Assembly (NCBI GenBank): GCA_021812385.1 | Contig: JAKANO010000014.1 | Location: 28,754 to 92,753 of the forward strand | Direction: 5' to 3' | From: Pseudomonadota bacterium | Lineage (GTDB): Bacteria; Pseudomonadota; Gammaproteobacteria; Burkholderiales; Thiobacteraceae | Length of the DNA stretch: 64,000 bases | In this document: in pieces, positions 37,620-46,803 of the stretch | Layout of the letters: every line of letters starts with the position of its first letter | Numbering within the stretch: position 1 is the stretch's first letter | Program-made: the position numbers and the translations under genes | The notes under the pieces: generated by a model | Told to the model about the DNA's origin: nothing | What the model saw: the letters and a program-made list of their open reading frames with translations, nothing else | Database searches by the model: none

Positions 37620-38342
37620 TCAACGCGCCTGCCGAGGTTTTGACGATGCGGCCGCCAGTTCCTGATAACGCTCGGTCAGAAAATGCTTTTCTTGCGGGTC
37701 GGTGATGCTGCCGCTGGCGAGCAGGGCGCCGAGTTCGATTTTGGCTGCTGCAACTTCGCCCATGTCTTCCAAGATGAAGATCGGCATTTGGTTGGCCCAG
37801 TGCGGAATGTTGGTGCCGCCGGCATGCATTTGGATGGCGCGGGCATACTGCAAGGCCAAAGGCAGGTCGTGCAGGCGGTGCTTGGCGATGAGCGCGGCGT
37901 GCGCCAAAAAACGCCAGCGTCGCGCAGGATCAGCCAAAAATTGGCGGTAGGTGAAATCCAGCATCAGGCGTTGCCGCGCCGGGTCGGGCACTTGCGCGTA
38001 CAAGTTGCTCGCCATCAGCAAGGGATAATTCGCGTGCGGATCGAGTTGCAGCAAGGTGTCGAGCCAAGCAACGAGCCGCGGGTAATCCAGGGCGGCGAAT
38101 GGGATGCTGATGCCGGGCTGATTGTCGAACGCCTGCAAGCGCAGCGCCAGCAGGCCGCTGGCGGTAATCGGTTCGCCGAGCGTGGCCAGGCGGATGCTGC
38201 TTGCGCTCGGTGGCGGTGTTAAAGCTTCGGCGCGCGCGCTCGGCGCGGCTTGCTGCGCGCGCCAGCCGATTTGCAGCGCGAGCAGTAAGGCGCCGATCAG
38301 CATCAGGGCGCGTGGGACTGCTTGTAGTGAGCGTTCGTGCAT
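37620..38342 (-). CDS. Hypothetical membrane-anchored protein
   Basis: The 240-residue product has one N-terminal membrane helix (ALMLIGALLLALQIGW). A mostly helical, TPR-like region follows (LVAWLDTLLQLDPHANYPLLMASNLYAQVPDPARQRLMLDFTYRQFLADPARRWRFLAHAALIAKHRL). I do not recognise the family. It follows the ABC-2 permease in the same direction, with a nested palindromic element between them, and may be its partner. Confidence 0.7.
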   Translation of the reverse strand: MHERSLQAVPRALMLIGALLLALQIGWRAQQAAPSARAEALTPPPSASSIRLATLGEPITASGLLALRLQAFDNQPGISIPFAALDYPRLVAWLDTLLQLDPHANYPLLMASNLYAQVPDPARQRLMLDFTYRQFLADPARRWRFLAHAALIAKHRLHDLPLALQYARAIQMHAGGTNIPHWANQMPIFILEDMGEVAAAKIELGALLASGSITDPQEKHFLTERYQELAAASSKPRQAR

Positions 38343-38357
38343 TTTCTACAATCGTTT

Positions 38358-38510
38358 CACCACGGAGTACACAGAGGACACGGAGTAATGCAAAACCTTA
38401 TTTACCGCGAAGGACGCAAAGGTACGCGAAGGTAATTCAAGAGTGCCTTTCCTTTGCGTACCTTCGCGTCCTTGGCGGTTCAAGCTTTTAAAACTCCGTG
38501 CACTCCGGGG
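38358..38510. repeat. Nested palindromic element, copy A
   Basis: Outer units CACGGAGTACACAGAGGACA... and ...ACTCCGTGCACTCCGGGG enclose inner arms of ACCGCGAAGGACGCAAAGG type and their complement CCTTTGCGTACCTTCGCGTC. The whole element is nearly identical to the reverse complement of 39385-39547. It lies between the ABC-2 permease gene and the hypothetical gene after it. Confidence 0.9.
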
Positions 38511-38526
38511 TAAATGCATTGCCCTT

Positions 38527-39288
38527 TCAGAGATTCTTGCGATACAAATCGAACATCGTCGCGCTCGTCACCAGCGCTACAAAAATCAGCGCTTGCAAGG
38601 ACAACCCGCCCAGCGCCGCACGTTCCACGCCATCCACCAGCCAGCTTGTTTGTGCGAATTGATCCAGGCGCGGCAGCAGCAGCGCCAGCGTATCCAATAA
38701 GCCGGTCATATAGCGATGTGAAATCGTGGCGGCGCTTAGGCTGGCATGACTGATCAATTGAATCGTCGCCAAGCTTTTGGCCAAGACATAAAAGCCGGCG
38801 GTGAATAAAAGTCCGGCGCTGACGCTGCGCAGGCTAAAGCCGCAAAACAGGCTGATCGCGGCAATGATCCAAGATTCCAACATGAGCGAAACGGTCCAAG
38901 GCCACCAAGCCATGGCGGGTGCGAGCAGAGCCAAGGGCAGCGCGCAGGCTACGGCGATGAGCAGCGCTGTAAGGCTCAGCCCCGCCGCCTTGCCCAGTAC
39001 AAAATGACTGCGCGGCACATCCAGCGCCAGCACTAGCGCCGGGACTTTGTCGTTGAACTCGCGTTGCAGGCTGCTGATAATGAAAGACGCCGTCAACAGC
39101 GCGCTGGTGGCGCGCAGCGCAGTGGCCAGGAACGCTAATTGCAAGCGCTGACTATCGGTGATCGCCAATTCGCGCACCAACAAGCTGGCGAGGCTGAGTA
39201 CCAATACTGTGCCGAGCACTAGCCAGGACAAGCGGCTGCGCGCGGCTTCGAGCAAGGTAAAGCGGGCGATGGCAAGGATTTTGCGCAT
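38527..39288 (-). CDS. ABC-2 type permease, orphan
   Basis: The 253-residue product has six hydrophobic helices and the ABC-2 permease pattern ILAIARFTLLEAARSRLSWLVLG...LQREFNDKVPALVLALDVPRSHFVLGKAAGLS. It resembles NosY/YhaP-type permeases that work with a separate ATPase. No ATPase gene is next to it; both sides carry copies of the same palindromic element. The substrate is unknown. Confidence 0.82.
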   Translation of the reverse strand: MRKILAIARFTLLEAARSRLSWLVLGTVLVLSLASLLVRELAITDSQRLQLAFLATALRATSALLTASFIISSLQREFNDKVPALVLALDVPRSHFVLGKAAGLSLTALLIAVACALPLALLAPAMAWWPWTVSLMLESWIIAAISLFCGFSLRSVSAGLLFTAGFYVLAKSLATIQLISHASLSAATISHRYMTGLLDTLALLLPRLDQFAQTSWLVDGVERAALGGLSLQALIFVALVTSATMFDLYRKNL

Positions 39289-39384
39289 AGGAAGTCGATG
39301 GTATCAAATTAATGAAAATCCGGGTGCGTTCGGCGCGCCCGTGGTTAAATGCGATTTTTTGAATTAGGGGGAAACCCCTTTTGC

Positions 39385-39547
39385 ATCACGGAGTACACTG
39401 AGGACACGGAGTTTTAAAAGCTTGAACCGCCAAGGACGCGAAGGTACGCAAAGGAAAGGCCTTCTTGAATTACCTTCGCGTACCTTTGCGTCCTTCGCGG
39501 TAAATAAGGTTTTGCATTACTCCGTGTCCTCTGTGTACTCCGTGGTG
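39385..39547. repeat. Nested palindromic element, copy B (inverted)
   Basis: This is the reverse-complement partner of 38358-38510: it contains the same inner and outer arms in opposite order, including CTCCGTGTCCTCTGTGTACT near its end. It lies before the histidine kinase gene. With copy A it brackets the ABC permease gene as a long inverted pair. Confidence 0.9.
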
Positions 39548-39586
39548 CAAGATTTATAAATATAAAAAACCGGAAAACTCGCACCG

Positions 39587-41293
39587 ATGACAGAAACGCA
39601 ACGCACCACCGTCAACGACTGGGCCAATCGCCATCCGCATTGGTGGATGGGATCGATGCTGCTGACGCTGCATTTGGCCTTGGCTTGGGGTATCGAATCG
39701 TGGTGGGCGCGCGGCTTGATGTTGGCGCATTTCGGCTTTTTCCTGATGTGGCAGCCGGTGTGGCGCGCCGATCGCGAAATTTCCGTGACTTCCGCGCTGT
39801 TGATTATCGGCGCCGGCTTGGTGCTGGGCTTTGTCGCAAGTTGGTGGCTGGCGGCGCTGTGGTTGGGTGTGCTGGCCGGCTTGGTCGGCGGCAAAGCCTT
39901 TAGCGCGGAAATCGCGCGACAGCATGTCGCAAGCTTGATTGCGTTGCTGTATTTGTTGGGCATCTTGCTCGGTTGGGTGGTGCCGCATTTATTCGCCGAT
40001 TATCGTGAAACCGAGGCGCAGGTGTGGTTGATGCGCTATGGCTGGATGGCGCTGCCGATCGCGCTGTTGTTCATCCCGCAGGAACGCAGCACCAACGCCG
40101 CGCACGCCGTCGATTTTATCTACAGCGTGATGCTGTTTTTGATGGTGCTGGTGCTGGTGCTGGGCAGTTTCGCGTTAAAGCTGGTGACTAAGGGCGATTA
40201 CCTGATCGCTCTGGCGCAAACCCTGCTCGGTTTGGCGGTGATGTTGCTGCTATTGGCTTGGCTGTGGAAACCGCGCGCGGGTTTCGCCGGGTTTGGGCAA
40301 CTGCTGTCGCGCTATTTTTTGAGCGTCGGCTTGCCGTTCGAGCAATGGATACAAAACTTGGCGCATTTGGCCAACGTGGAGCGCGAGCCGGAAGTTTTTT
40401 TGCAACTCGCCATGCTGGAAATTCAGCGCTTGCCCTGGGTCGCGGGCGGTGTTTGGCGCAACCTGGATAACAGTGACGCATTCGGCCAGAAAACTGCGCA
40501 TAAAATCGAAATCGAAGTGCATCGTCTGCACTTGGACTTGTATACGCGCGGTCGGGTTTCGCCTTCTTTGGCGGTGCATGCGCGACTGCTGACTGGCCTG
40601 CTGGATTTTTTCTACGAAGCAAAATTGCGCGAAAAATTACAGCGCCAGAACGCTTATGTGCAAGCTATTCACGAGACCGGCGCACGCTTGACCCACGATG
40701 TAAAAAACCTGTTGCAATCGCTGACCGCCCTGTGTTCCGCCGCCGAGCACACCGAGGCGGATCAGGCGCAAGCCTTGCAAATGTTGATACAGCGCCAATT
40801 GCCCTTGATTACGCGGCGCCTGGACTTCACGCTGAAAAAACTCAAGGCGCCGCACATGGTGGGGCGCGAGGAAATCGCCGCCGCGCAATGGTGGCAAAAC
40901 TTGCGCACGCGCTACGAGTCGCATGGCGTGCAATTCGAGTTGGATGGCGCGCTGGAGAATTGCGTCGTGCCGGCCGAGCTGTTCGATAGCGTGGCCGATA
41001 ATTTGTTGCAAAACGCGATTAAAAAACGCGGCATGGAAAGCGGCGTTGTGATTCGCGCGCACTTCGCGCCGGCGCAGGGCGGCGCCTTGCAAGTGCTCGA
41101 CAGCGGCAGTGCGATGCCGCTGGAGGTGGCGGCGAAACTGTTCGATGCGCCGGTGGCATCGCATACCGGCCTCGGCATCGGCTTATATCAATCCGCGCGC
41201 CAAGCGGAACAATTGGGCTATCAATTGCGCGTGGCGCAAAACGAAGCGGGGCGAGTCGGATTCGAGCTGCGTTTGGTGCAGGCTGCGGCTTAA
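39587..41293 (+). CDS. Orphan membrane sensor histidine kinase
   Basis: The 568-residue product has about seven hydrophobic helices in residues 15-245 without a large periplasmic domain. The likely phospho-His box is ETGARLTHDVKNLLQS, followed by N box VADNLLQNAIKKR, LQVLDSGSAMP and the glycine-rich HTGLGIGLYQSARQAEQLG. No response regulator is adjacent. The signal may be membrane-borne, inferred from the topology. Its stop overlaps the convergent prepilin-like gene by 4 bases. Confidence 0.85.
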   Translation: MTETQRTTVNDWANRHPHWWMGSMLLTLHLALAWGIESWWARGLMLAHFGFFLMWQPVWRADREISVTSALLIIGAGLVLGFVASWWLAALWLGVLAGLVGGKAFSAEIARQHVASLIALLYLLGILLGWVVPHLFADYRETEAQVWLMRYGWMALPIALLFIPQERSTNAAHAVDFIYSVMLFLMVLVLVLGSFALKLVTKGDYLIALAQTLLGLAVMLLLLAWLWKPRAGFAGFGQLLSRYFLSVGLPFEQWIQNLAHLANVEREPEVFLQLAMLEIQRLPWVAGGVWRNLDNSDAFGQKTAHKIEIEVHRLHLDLYTRGRVSPSLAVHARLLTGLLDFFYEAKLREKLQRQNAYVQAIHETGARLTHDVKNLLQSLTALCSAAEHTEADQAQALQMLIQRQLPLITRRLDFTLKKLKAPHMVGREEIAAAQWWQNLRTRYESHGVQFELDGALENCVVPAELFDSVADNLLQNAIKKRGMESGVVIRAHFAPAQGGALQVLDSGSAMPLEVAAKLFDAPVASHTGLGIGLYQSARQAEQLGYQLRVAQNEAGRVGFELRLVQAAA

Positions 41294-42015
41294 GGCAGTT
41301 TGCCCGCCGCGACCATGCGGTTGAATAGGATGTTGGGCGAGAGCCAGGTGACTAGGTCGTCAAATTCACAAGGAGTGGCAGTCCCATCATTACAAGCTGG
41401 GCGCGGCCCTGTCTGGATGCGGCTAACAAAGTCCGTGCTTGGAGGGAGCGTTTTGTGGATGTTTTGAAGTTCATCCTTGCCGCCGGGAGCAGCGTTAGTG
41501 ATAGCCGCTCCAACAGGCGTGTTGGCGCTAACTGCGCCATAACCATTTTTCCCATGGGACACAATGACTGCAGGTATCTTGCTCGCCAAGAAGGATGGGC
41601 AAGCATTGGTGGCACAAACTCTCAAGGTTCCTGAGGTGGCAAAATTAAATGGCGTAGCTGGGTCCGAAAATTCCGGCGTTACTTGATAGGTGAAGTGATT
41701 GCCCCACGCGTCCGCCACCCCGACCCCTAGCGTTGCCCAAGGTAAGTTGCCCACTGTATTGGCCGGGCAGGGGCCGCCAGGAGGATCTTCCACCCCATCG
41801 TTTGAGTCGAGTGTATCCGGGCAAGGCAAGCGCCCATTCGCCACGGCGTAGCCGAGCAAAGCCTCTTTAATTTCATCCATCGCCTTCTGTGTTTCCGCAA
41901 TCCTGCGCTGTTCCACCTGCGTTGCAAACGGCACCAACAACCCGCCCAGCAACAGCGTGATGATCACCAGCACAAACGCCATTTCGATCAGCGAAAAACC
42001 GCGGCCATGCTTCAC
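41290..42015 (-). CDS. Prepilin-type protein coupled to HtrA protease
   Basis: The 241-residue product has the prepilin site GRG/FSLIEMAFVLVIITLLLGGLLVPF and then EQRRIAETQKAMDEIKEALLGYAVANGRLPCPD, a pseudopilin-type extended helix. The globular part is Cys-containing. It overlaps the end of the htrA-like gene by 4 bases (ATGA), so it is translated after the protease. No secretion genes are adjacent. Confidence 0.85.
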   Translation of the reverse strand: MKHGRGFSLIEMAFVLVIITLLLGGLLVPFATQVEQRRIAETQKAMDEIKEALLGYAVANGRLPCPDTLDSNDGVEDPPGGPCPANTVGNLPWATLGVGVADAWGNHFTYQVTPEFSDPATPFNFATSGTLRVCATNACPSFLASKIPAVIVSHGKNGYGAVSANTPVGAAITNAAPGGKDELQNIHKTLPPSTDFVSRIQTGPRPACNDGTATPCEFDDLVTWLSPNILFNRMVAAGKLP

Positions 42016-43199
42016 TGTTCTTCCTTGGGCGCCGGCGGGCGCTTGGCGATGGTGGCATTGACGGTGTAAGTCTTGGTTTTGCGTTGCACGGAAACCTGCG
42101 CTTGGGCGCCCGGAGATAGTTGCGCAACATAAGCGAGCAGGGCGGCGGAGTCGCGCAAGGTTTTGCCGTTCACGCCGAGCAAGATATCGCCGGGCTGAAT
42201 GCCGGCACGGTCGGCGGGGCCATTGCGCAATACGCCCACGACCAGGGTGCCGTTCACATTGGGAAGATTGAAGGCTTGCGCCGTTTCCGGGTTCATATCG
42301 CGCATCGAGATGCCCAGCCAGCCGCGCACGACCTCGCCGTGTTCGATGATTTGCTGCATCACTTTCTTGGCCAGGCTCTCGGGGATCGCGAAGCCGATGC
42401 CTTGCGAGCCGCCGCTCTTGGAAAAGATCGCGCTATTCACGCCGATCAGATTGCCCTGGATGTCCACCAAGGCGCCGCCGGAGTTACCGGGATTGATCGG
42501 CGCATCGGTCTGGATGAAGTCTTCAAAAGTGTTGATGCCCAGGTGCGAGCGTCCCAGGGCGCTGATGATGCCCATGGTCACGGTTTGCCCCACCCCGAAC
42601 GGATTGCCGATGGCGAGCACGACATCGCCCACTTCGGCTTTATCCGCATTGCCGAAGGTGATGGTAGGCAGATCTTTTAGATTCAGGCGGATCACCGCTA
42701 GATCGGTATCCGGATCGGAGCCGACAATCTTGGCCGGTGCGGAGCGGCCATCCGCGAGCAGCACTTCGATTTCATCCGCCGCCACCACCACATGATGGTT
42801 GGTGAGTATGTAGCCTTCGCTGCTGACGATCACGCCGGAGCCCAGGCTCGCGACGCGCTGCGTTTGCTGCGGAATTTGCTCGCCGAAAAATCGCCGGAAC
42901 ACCGGGTCGTCCTCCAGCGGGCTGCGCTGCGTGCGCACTTGCTTGCTGGTGTAGATGTTGACCACCGCGGGCATGGCCTTTTTAGCGGCTGCGCGGTACG
43001 ATGCGATGGGTGTTGAAACCGGCGGTTCGGGCGCGACGCTGAGCTTGATCGCCTGGTTTGCGACATCGCGCGCAGGGCTGGCAGCGGGGCTTGGCGTGGC
43101 GCGAAAACGCAGCCACTCCGGCTCGAATACCGAAACCACCAACAGCAGCGCCACCAACAGCGTGGTGAATTGCGCGAACAATAACCAAAGTTTTTTCAT
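42012..43199 (-). CDS. DegS/DegQ-like periplasmic serine protease
   Basis: The 395-residue product has one N-terminal membrane anchor ([22 protein letters not shown]), a trypsin-like domain and a single PDZ domain. The catalytic triad is visible: His in ILTNHHVV, Asp in DPDTDLAVI and Ser in NPGNSGGAL. An anchor plus one PDZ is the DegS layout, but many betaproteobacterial DegQ-type proteases look the same, so no symbol is given. The start at 43199 is only 18 bases from the divergent Nif3-like start; a frame reaching 43241 would overlap that gene. Confidence 0.93.
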   Translation of the reverse strand: MKKLWLLFAQFTTLLVALLLVVSVFEPEWLRFRATPSPAASPARDVANQAIKLSVAPEPPVSTPIASYRAAAKKAMPAVVNIYTSKQVRTQRSPLEDDPVFRRFFGEQIPQQTQRVASLGSGVIVSSEGYILTNHHVVVAADEIEVLLADGRSAPAKIVGSDPDTDLAVIRLNLKDLPTITFGNADKAEVGDVVLAIGNPFGVGQTVTMGIISALGRSHLGINTFEDFIQTDAPINPGNSGGALVDIQGNLIGVNSAIFSKSGGSQGIGFAIPESLAKKVMQQIIEHGEVVRGWLGISMRDMNPETAQAFNLPNVNGTLVVGVLRNGPADRAGIQPGDILLGVNGKTLRDSAALLAYVAQLSPGAQAQVSVQRKTKTYTVNATIAKRPPAPKEEQ

Positions 43200-43217
43200 G
43201 GCGAACTGAGCAACCTC

Positions 43218-43964
43218 ATGCAGCGAACCGAATTGGAGCATTATACCTGCGCGCTACTCGACACCGAGCGCTTCCGCGACTATAGCCCGAATGGTTTGCA
43301 AATTCAGGGTCGGGACGAGGTGCATACCATTGTCACCGGCGTGAGTGCCAGTTTGGCGCTTATCGAACAAGCCATTGCGCGCGGCGCGGATGCGCTGTTG
43401 GTGCATCACGGTTATTTTTGGAAAAGCGAAGATGCGCGCATCGTCGGCGTCAAACACGCGCGCATTAAATTATTGCTCGCGCACGACATCTCATTATTCG
43501 GATTTCATCTGCCGCTCGACGCCCACCCTAGCTTGGGCAATAACGCGCAACTCGGTCAACGCCTGGGGTTTCAGATCGAAGGCTGGGCCGGCGAACAAAA
43601 CCTGATCGCGCATGGCGTTTTACCTGAGGCCTTGACCCTGGAGGCGCTGAGCGCGCGCATCGGCGAACGCCTGGATCGAGCGCCCTTGGTGATTGGAGAA
43701 AAAGATCGCCCGATCCGCCGTATTGCCTGGTGCAGCGGCGGCGCGCAGGGCTATTTTGAGCAGGCAGCGGCTTTGGGAGTGGACGCTTACTTAACTGGAG
43801 AGGCTTCTGAGCAGAATCTTCACTTCGCCCAGGAAAGCGGCATTGCGTTTATCGCCGCAGGCCATCATGCCACCGAACGCTATGGCATTCAGGCGCTGGG
43901 CGAGCATTTGGCCGAACACTTCGGTTTACACCACGAATTTATCGAAATTCCCAATCCAATCTAG
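43218..43964 (+). CDS. Nif3-like dinuclear metal center protein
   Basis: The 248-residue product belongs to the Nif3/YbgI family: [44 protein letters not shown] (metal His pair), [17 protein letters not shown], and C-terminal [26 protein letters not shown]. coli YbgI forms hexamers with a di-metal site and is of debated function. It is divergent from htrA with an 18-base gap and precedes petA. Confidence 0.92.
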   Translation: MQRTELEHYTCALLDTERFRDYSPNGLQIQGRDEVHTIVTGVSASLALIEQAIARGADALLVHHGYFWKSEDARIVGVKHARIKLLLAHDISLFGFHLPLDAHPSLGNNAQLGQRLGFQIEGWAGEQNLIAHGVLPEALTLEALSARIGERLDRAPLVIGEKDRPIRRIAWCSGGAQGYFEQAAALGVDAYLTGEASEQNLHFAQESGIAFIAAGHHATERYGIQALGEHLAEHFGLHHEFIEIPNPI

Positions 43965-43992
43965 GGTTTAAATAAACAGAACTACGCCGGGC

Positions 43993-44022
43993 TTTAACTT
44001 TGCCGGGTTTTTTTGCTAAAAT
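43993..44022 (+). promoter_or_regulatory. Possible promoter of petABC
   Basis: TTTAAC at 43993-43998 and TAAAAT at 44017-44022 are 18 bases apart, about 57 bases before the petA start. The -35 box is weak. No other match is better in this 114-base gap. Confidence 0.4.
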
Positions 44023-44078
44023 GCCGGCTTTTGTCCGTGACGCAACCTTTAACAACTTAACATTATGTGGATGGGGTT

Positions 44079-44675
44079 ATGAGCAATAATGAAATCAACC
44101 GCACCCGGCGCAATCTGATCATCGCGACAGCAACGGTCGGCGGTGCAGGTGTCGTGGCGGCTGCTGTGCCCTTCGTGGCCAGCATGATGCCAAGCGCCTT
44201 GGCCAAGGGCTTGGGTGCGCCAATCGAGGTGGATATCGGTAAGCTGGAGTCGGGCGCCAAACTGACGGTGGCATGGCGTGGTAAGCCGGTTTGGATTATT
44301 TCACGCACCAAAGACATGTTGCAGCGTCTTGATAAGCATGACGACCGGCTCACCGATCCAAAATCGGAAGTGACGTCGCAACAGCCAGATTATTGCAAGA
44401 ACCCCACGCGCTCGATCAAGCCGGAATATATGATCGCGGTTGGCATCTGCACCCACTTGGGTTGCTCCCCCAGCGACAAGCTCAAACCTGAATCGGATAA
44501 CGAAACCGGCCCGAATTGGGACGGCGGCTTTTATTGTCCTTGCCATGGTTCGCGCTTTGATTTGGCGACCCGCGTTTACAAGGGATCCCCGGCGCCAACC
44601 AATTTAGTGGTTCCGCCGCACAAATATCTGACCGACACGATGATTCGTATCGGCGACGACGGCAAGGGAGCGTAA
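44079..44675 (+). CDS. petA: Ubiquinol-cytochrome c reductase iron-sulfur subunit
   Basis: The Rieske protein carries the [2Fe-2S] cluster that accepts the first electron from ubiquinol in the bc1 complex. The 198-residue product has a twin-arginine anchor (NRTRRNLIIATATVGGAGVVAAAVPFV) and the cluster motifs CTHLGC and CPCHGS. The start at 44079 has GGATGGGG upstream. It is the first of petA-petB-petC. Confidence 0.97.
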   Translation: MSNNEINRTRRNLIIATATVGGAGVVAAAVPFVASMMPSALAKGLGAPIEVDIGKLESGAKLTVAWRGKPVWIISRTKDMLQRLDKHDDRLTDPKSEVTSQQPDYCKNPTRSIKPEYMIAVGICTHLGCSPSDKLKPESDNETGPNWDGGFYCPCHGSRFDLATRVYKGSPAPTNLVVPPHKYLTDTMIRIGDDGKGA

Positions 44676-44678
44676 GCC

Positions 44679-45941
44679 ATGAGTTCGAAAGTACAACAAT
44701 TCTTAGGTTGGATCGACGATCGCTTCCCGCTCACCGCGACCTGGAAGCAACATTTGTCCGAGTACTACGCGCCGAAAAATTTCAATTTCTGGTATTTCTT
44801 CGGTTCCTTGGCCTTGTTGGTGCTGGTGATGCAAATCGTCACCGGCATTTTCTTGACCATGCACTACAAACCCGATGCAAGCTTGAATGCGGCGGGCGTG
44901 TCGGTGGCCTTCGCTTCGGTCGAATACATCATGCGCGACGTGGATTGGGGCTGGCTGATTCGCTACCTGCACTCCACCGGCGCGTCCATGTTCTTCGTGG
45001 TGGTGTATCTGCATATGTATCGCGGCTTGATTTACGGTTCTTATCGTAAACCGCGCGAACTGATCTGGATCTTCGGCTGCTTCATTTATGTTGCGCTAAT
45101 GGCGGAAGCCTTCATGGGCTACCTGCTGCCTTGGGGCCAAATGTCGTTCTGGGGCGCGCAGGTGATCATCAACTTGTTCGATGCGATTCCCTTTATCGGC
45201 CCCGATGTATCGACTTGGATTCGCGGCGACTTCGTGATTTCCGGGGCGACGCTGAACCGCTTCTTCGCGTTCCACGTGATCGCGGTGCCCTTGGTGCTGC
45301 TGGGCTTGGTGGTGATGCACTTGGTGGCCTTGCACGAAGTGGGCTCGAACAACCCAGACGGCATCGAGATCAAGAAGCATAAAGATCCCAACACCGGCAT
45401 CCCCTTGGATGGCATTCCCTTCCACCCGTATTACACGGTGAAAGACATTCTGGGTGTGTGCGTGTTCTTGATCGTGTTTGCGGTGATCTTGTTCTTCACG
45501 CCGGAAGGTGGCGGTTATTTCCTCGAAGCGAATAACTTCATTCCCGCCGATCCGTTTAAAACCCCTGAGCACATCGCGCCATTGTGGTACTTCACCGCGT
45601 TCTACTCGATCTTGCGCGCGGTACCGCCGCTGTTCAATTCGCAGTTCCCGGGCGTGATCGCGATGGGCTTGGCGATTGTCGTGATGTTCTTGTTGCCGTG
45701 GTTGGATCGTTCCCCAGTGAAATCGATCCGCTATCGCGGCGCGCTGTACAAATGGGCCTTGGCCTTGTTCGTGATCGCGTTCTTCGTGCTGAGCTATCTG
45801 GGCACGCAATCGGTATCCGAAACCAAGACCTGGCTGGCGCGCATTTTCAGCATCATTTACTTCTTATTCTTCATTTTAATGCCGTGGTATTCCCGCGCCG
45901 ATAAAACCAAGCCGGAACCAGAGAGGGTGACAGCATGTTGA
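44679..45941 (+). CDS. petB: Cytochrome b of the bc1 complex
   Basis: Cytochrome b holds the two b hemes and both quinone sites. The 420-residue product has at least eight hydrophobic helices, the paired heme-ligand His residues in HSTGASMFFVVVYLHMYRG and AFHVIAVPLVLLGLVVMHLVALHEVGS, and the Qo-site loop. That loop carries PLWY (APLWYFTAFYSILRA) in place of the better-known PEWY. It begins 4 bases after petA and overlaps petC by 7. Confidence 0.97.
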   Translation: MSSKVQQFLGWIDDRFPLTATWKQHLSEYYAPKNFNFWYFFGSLALLVLVMQIVTGIFLTMHYKPDASLNAAGVSVAFASVEYIMRDVDWGWLIRYLHSTGASMFFVVVYLHMYRGLIYGSYRKPRELIWIFGCFIYVALMAEAFMGYLLPWGQMSFWGAQVIINLFDAIPFIGPDVSTWIRGDFVISGATLNRFFAFHVIAVPLVLLGLVVMHLVALHEVGSNNPDGIEIKKHKDPNTGIPLDGIPFHPYYTVKDILGVCVFLIVFAVILFFTPEGGGYFLEANNFIPADPFKTPEHIAPLWYFTAFYSILRAVPPLFNSQFPGVIAMGLAIVVMFLLPWLDRSPVKSIRYRGALYKWALALFVIAFFVLSYLGTQSVSETKTWLARIFSIIYFLFFILMPWYSRADKTKPEPERVTAC

Positions 45942-46672
45942 AAAAAATAATCCTGGCCGCGCTGTTGTGCGCGCCCTTGTGGGCCCAGGCAAGCGAAGAA
46001 GTAACCCTGGATCACGTGCAAACCAACGTCGAGGACAAGCTGTCCTTGCAGCGCGGCGCACGCACCTTCGTCAACTACTGCGTGGGCTGTCATAGCGCGA
46101 GCTTCATGCGCTATTCGCGCCTGGAAGACTTGGGCCTGACGGATAAGCAGATCGTGGCGAACCTGATGGTCACTGGCGAAAAACCGGTGGAAACCATGAC
46201 CGCCACCATGCGTCGCGAGGATGCCAAGAATGCGTTTGGCGTAGCGCCTCCCGATCTGAGCCTGATCGCGCGTTCCCGCGGCGCGGACTGGCTGTATACC
46301 TATCTGCGCACGTTCTATCGTGATCCTTCACGTCCGACGGGTTGGAACAACACCACGTTCCCCAGCGTCGCCATGCCCCATGCCTTATGGGAGCAGCAAG
46401 GCGAGCAGGTGCTGCAAGAAGTCAAGGCAGAAGCCGGCAAGGAACATGCCGAAGGCCACGCTGAAAAGCACTTGGTGATGGGCAAGCCCGGCAAACTCAG
46501 CCCGGCGGAATACGACGCCATGGTCAAAGATTTGGTGAACTTCACGGTTTACATGGGCGAGCCGGCGCAGACGCAACGCAAGATCACCGGCATTTACGTG
46601 CTGTTTTTCTTGTTTTTCTTGACGATTCTGGCGTATTTCCTGAAGAAAGAGTTCTGGAAAGACATCCATTGA
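45935..46672 (+). CDS. petC: Cytochrome c1 of the bc1 complex
   Basis: Cytochrome c1 passes electrons from the Rieske centre to soluble cytochromes. The 245-residue product has a signal peptide (ending AQASEE), the heme site CVGCHSASFMRYSRLEDLG and a C-terminal anchor (GIYVLFFLFFLTILAYFLKKEFW). A hairpin and then an intrinsic terminator follow at 46719-46778. Confidence 0.96.
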   Translation: MLKKIILAALLCAPLWAQASEEVTLDHVQTNVEDKLSLQRGARTFVNYCVGCHSASFMRYSRLEDLGLTDKQIVANLMVTGEKPVETMTATMRREDAKNAFGVAPPDLSLIARSRGADWLYTYLRTFYRDPSRPTGWNNTTFPSVAMPHALWEQQGEQVLQEVKAEAGKEHAEGHAEKHLVMGKPGKLSPAEYDAMVKDLVNFTVYMGEPAQTQRKITGIYVLFFLFFLTILAYFLKKEFWKDIH

Positions 46673-46718
46673 TTTTGTTGGTTGAATTTTTGCCCTAGGC
46701 CCCCAATTAAATACATGG

Positions 46719-46737
46719 GGGTCGGGTAAACCGACCC
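46719..46737. repeat. Hairpin GGGTCGG/CCGACCC
   Basis: A perfect 7-bp stem with a 5-base loop follows petC. It resembles one unit of the repeat at 59497-59516 (GGGTCGGGCATGCCCGACCC), suggesting a genome-wide repeat family. Confidence 0.6.
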
Positions 46738-46749
46738 AAGTTGTTATTA

Positions 46750-46778
46750 GAGCCACGTTTAGACGTGGCTCATTTTTC
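46750..46778 (+). terminator. Intrinsic terminator after petABC
   Basis: GAGCCACGT at 46750-46758 and ACGTGGCTC at 46763-46771 form a perfect 9-bp stem with a 4-base loop followed by ATTTTTCT. It separates petABC from sspA, whose start is 26 bases further. Confidence 0.88.
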
Positions 46779-46803
46779 TGCTAAATCGAATCGAGATACC
46801 GTT

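Noticed and set aside
38358..39547. The inverted repeats as ends of an insertion sequence
   Set aside because: The bracketed gene is an ABC-2 permease, not a transposase, and each arm is itself palindromic; a classic IS is not supported.
43981..44012. A possible terminator after the Nif3-like gene (CCGGG...CCGGG then Ts)
   Set aside because: The two CCGGG-containing segments are direct, not inverted; only a 4-bp CCGG pairing is possible.
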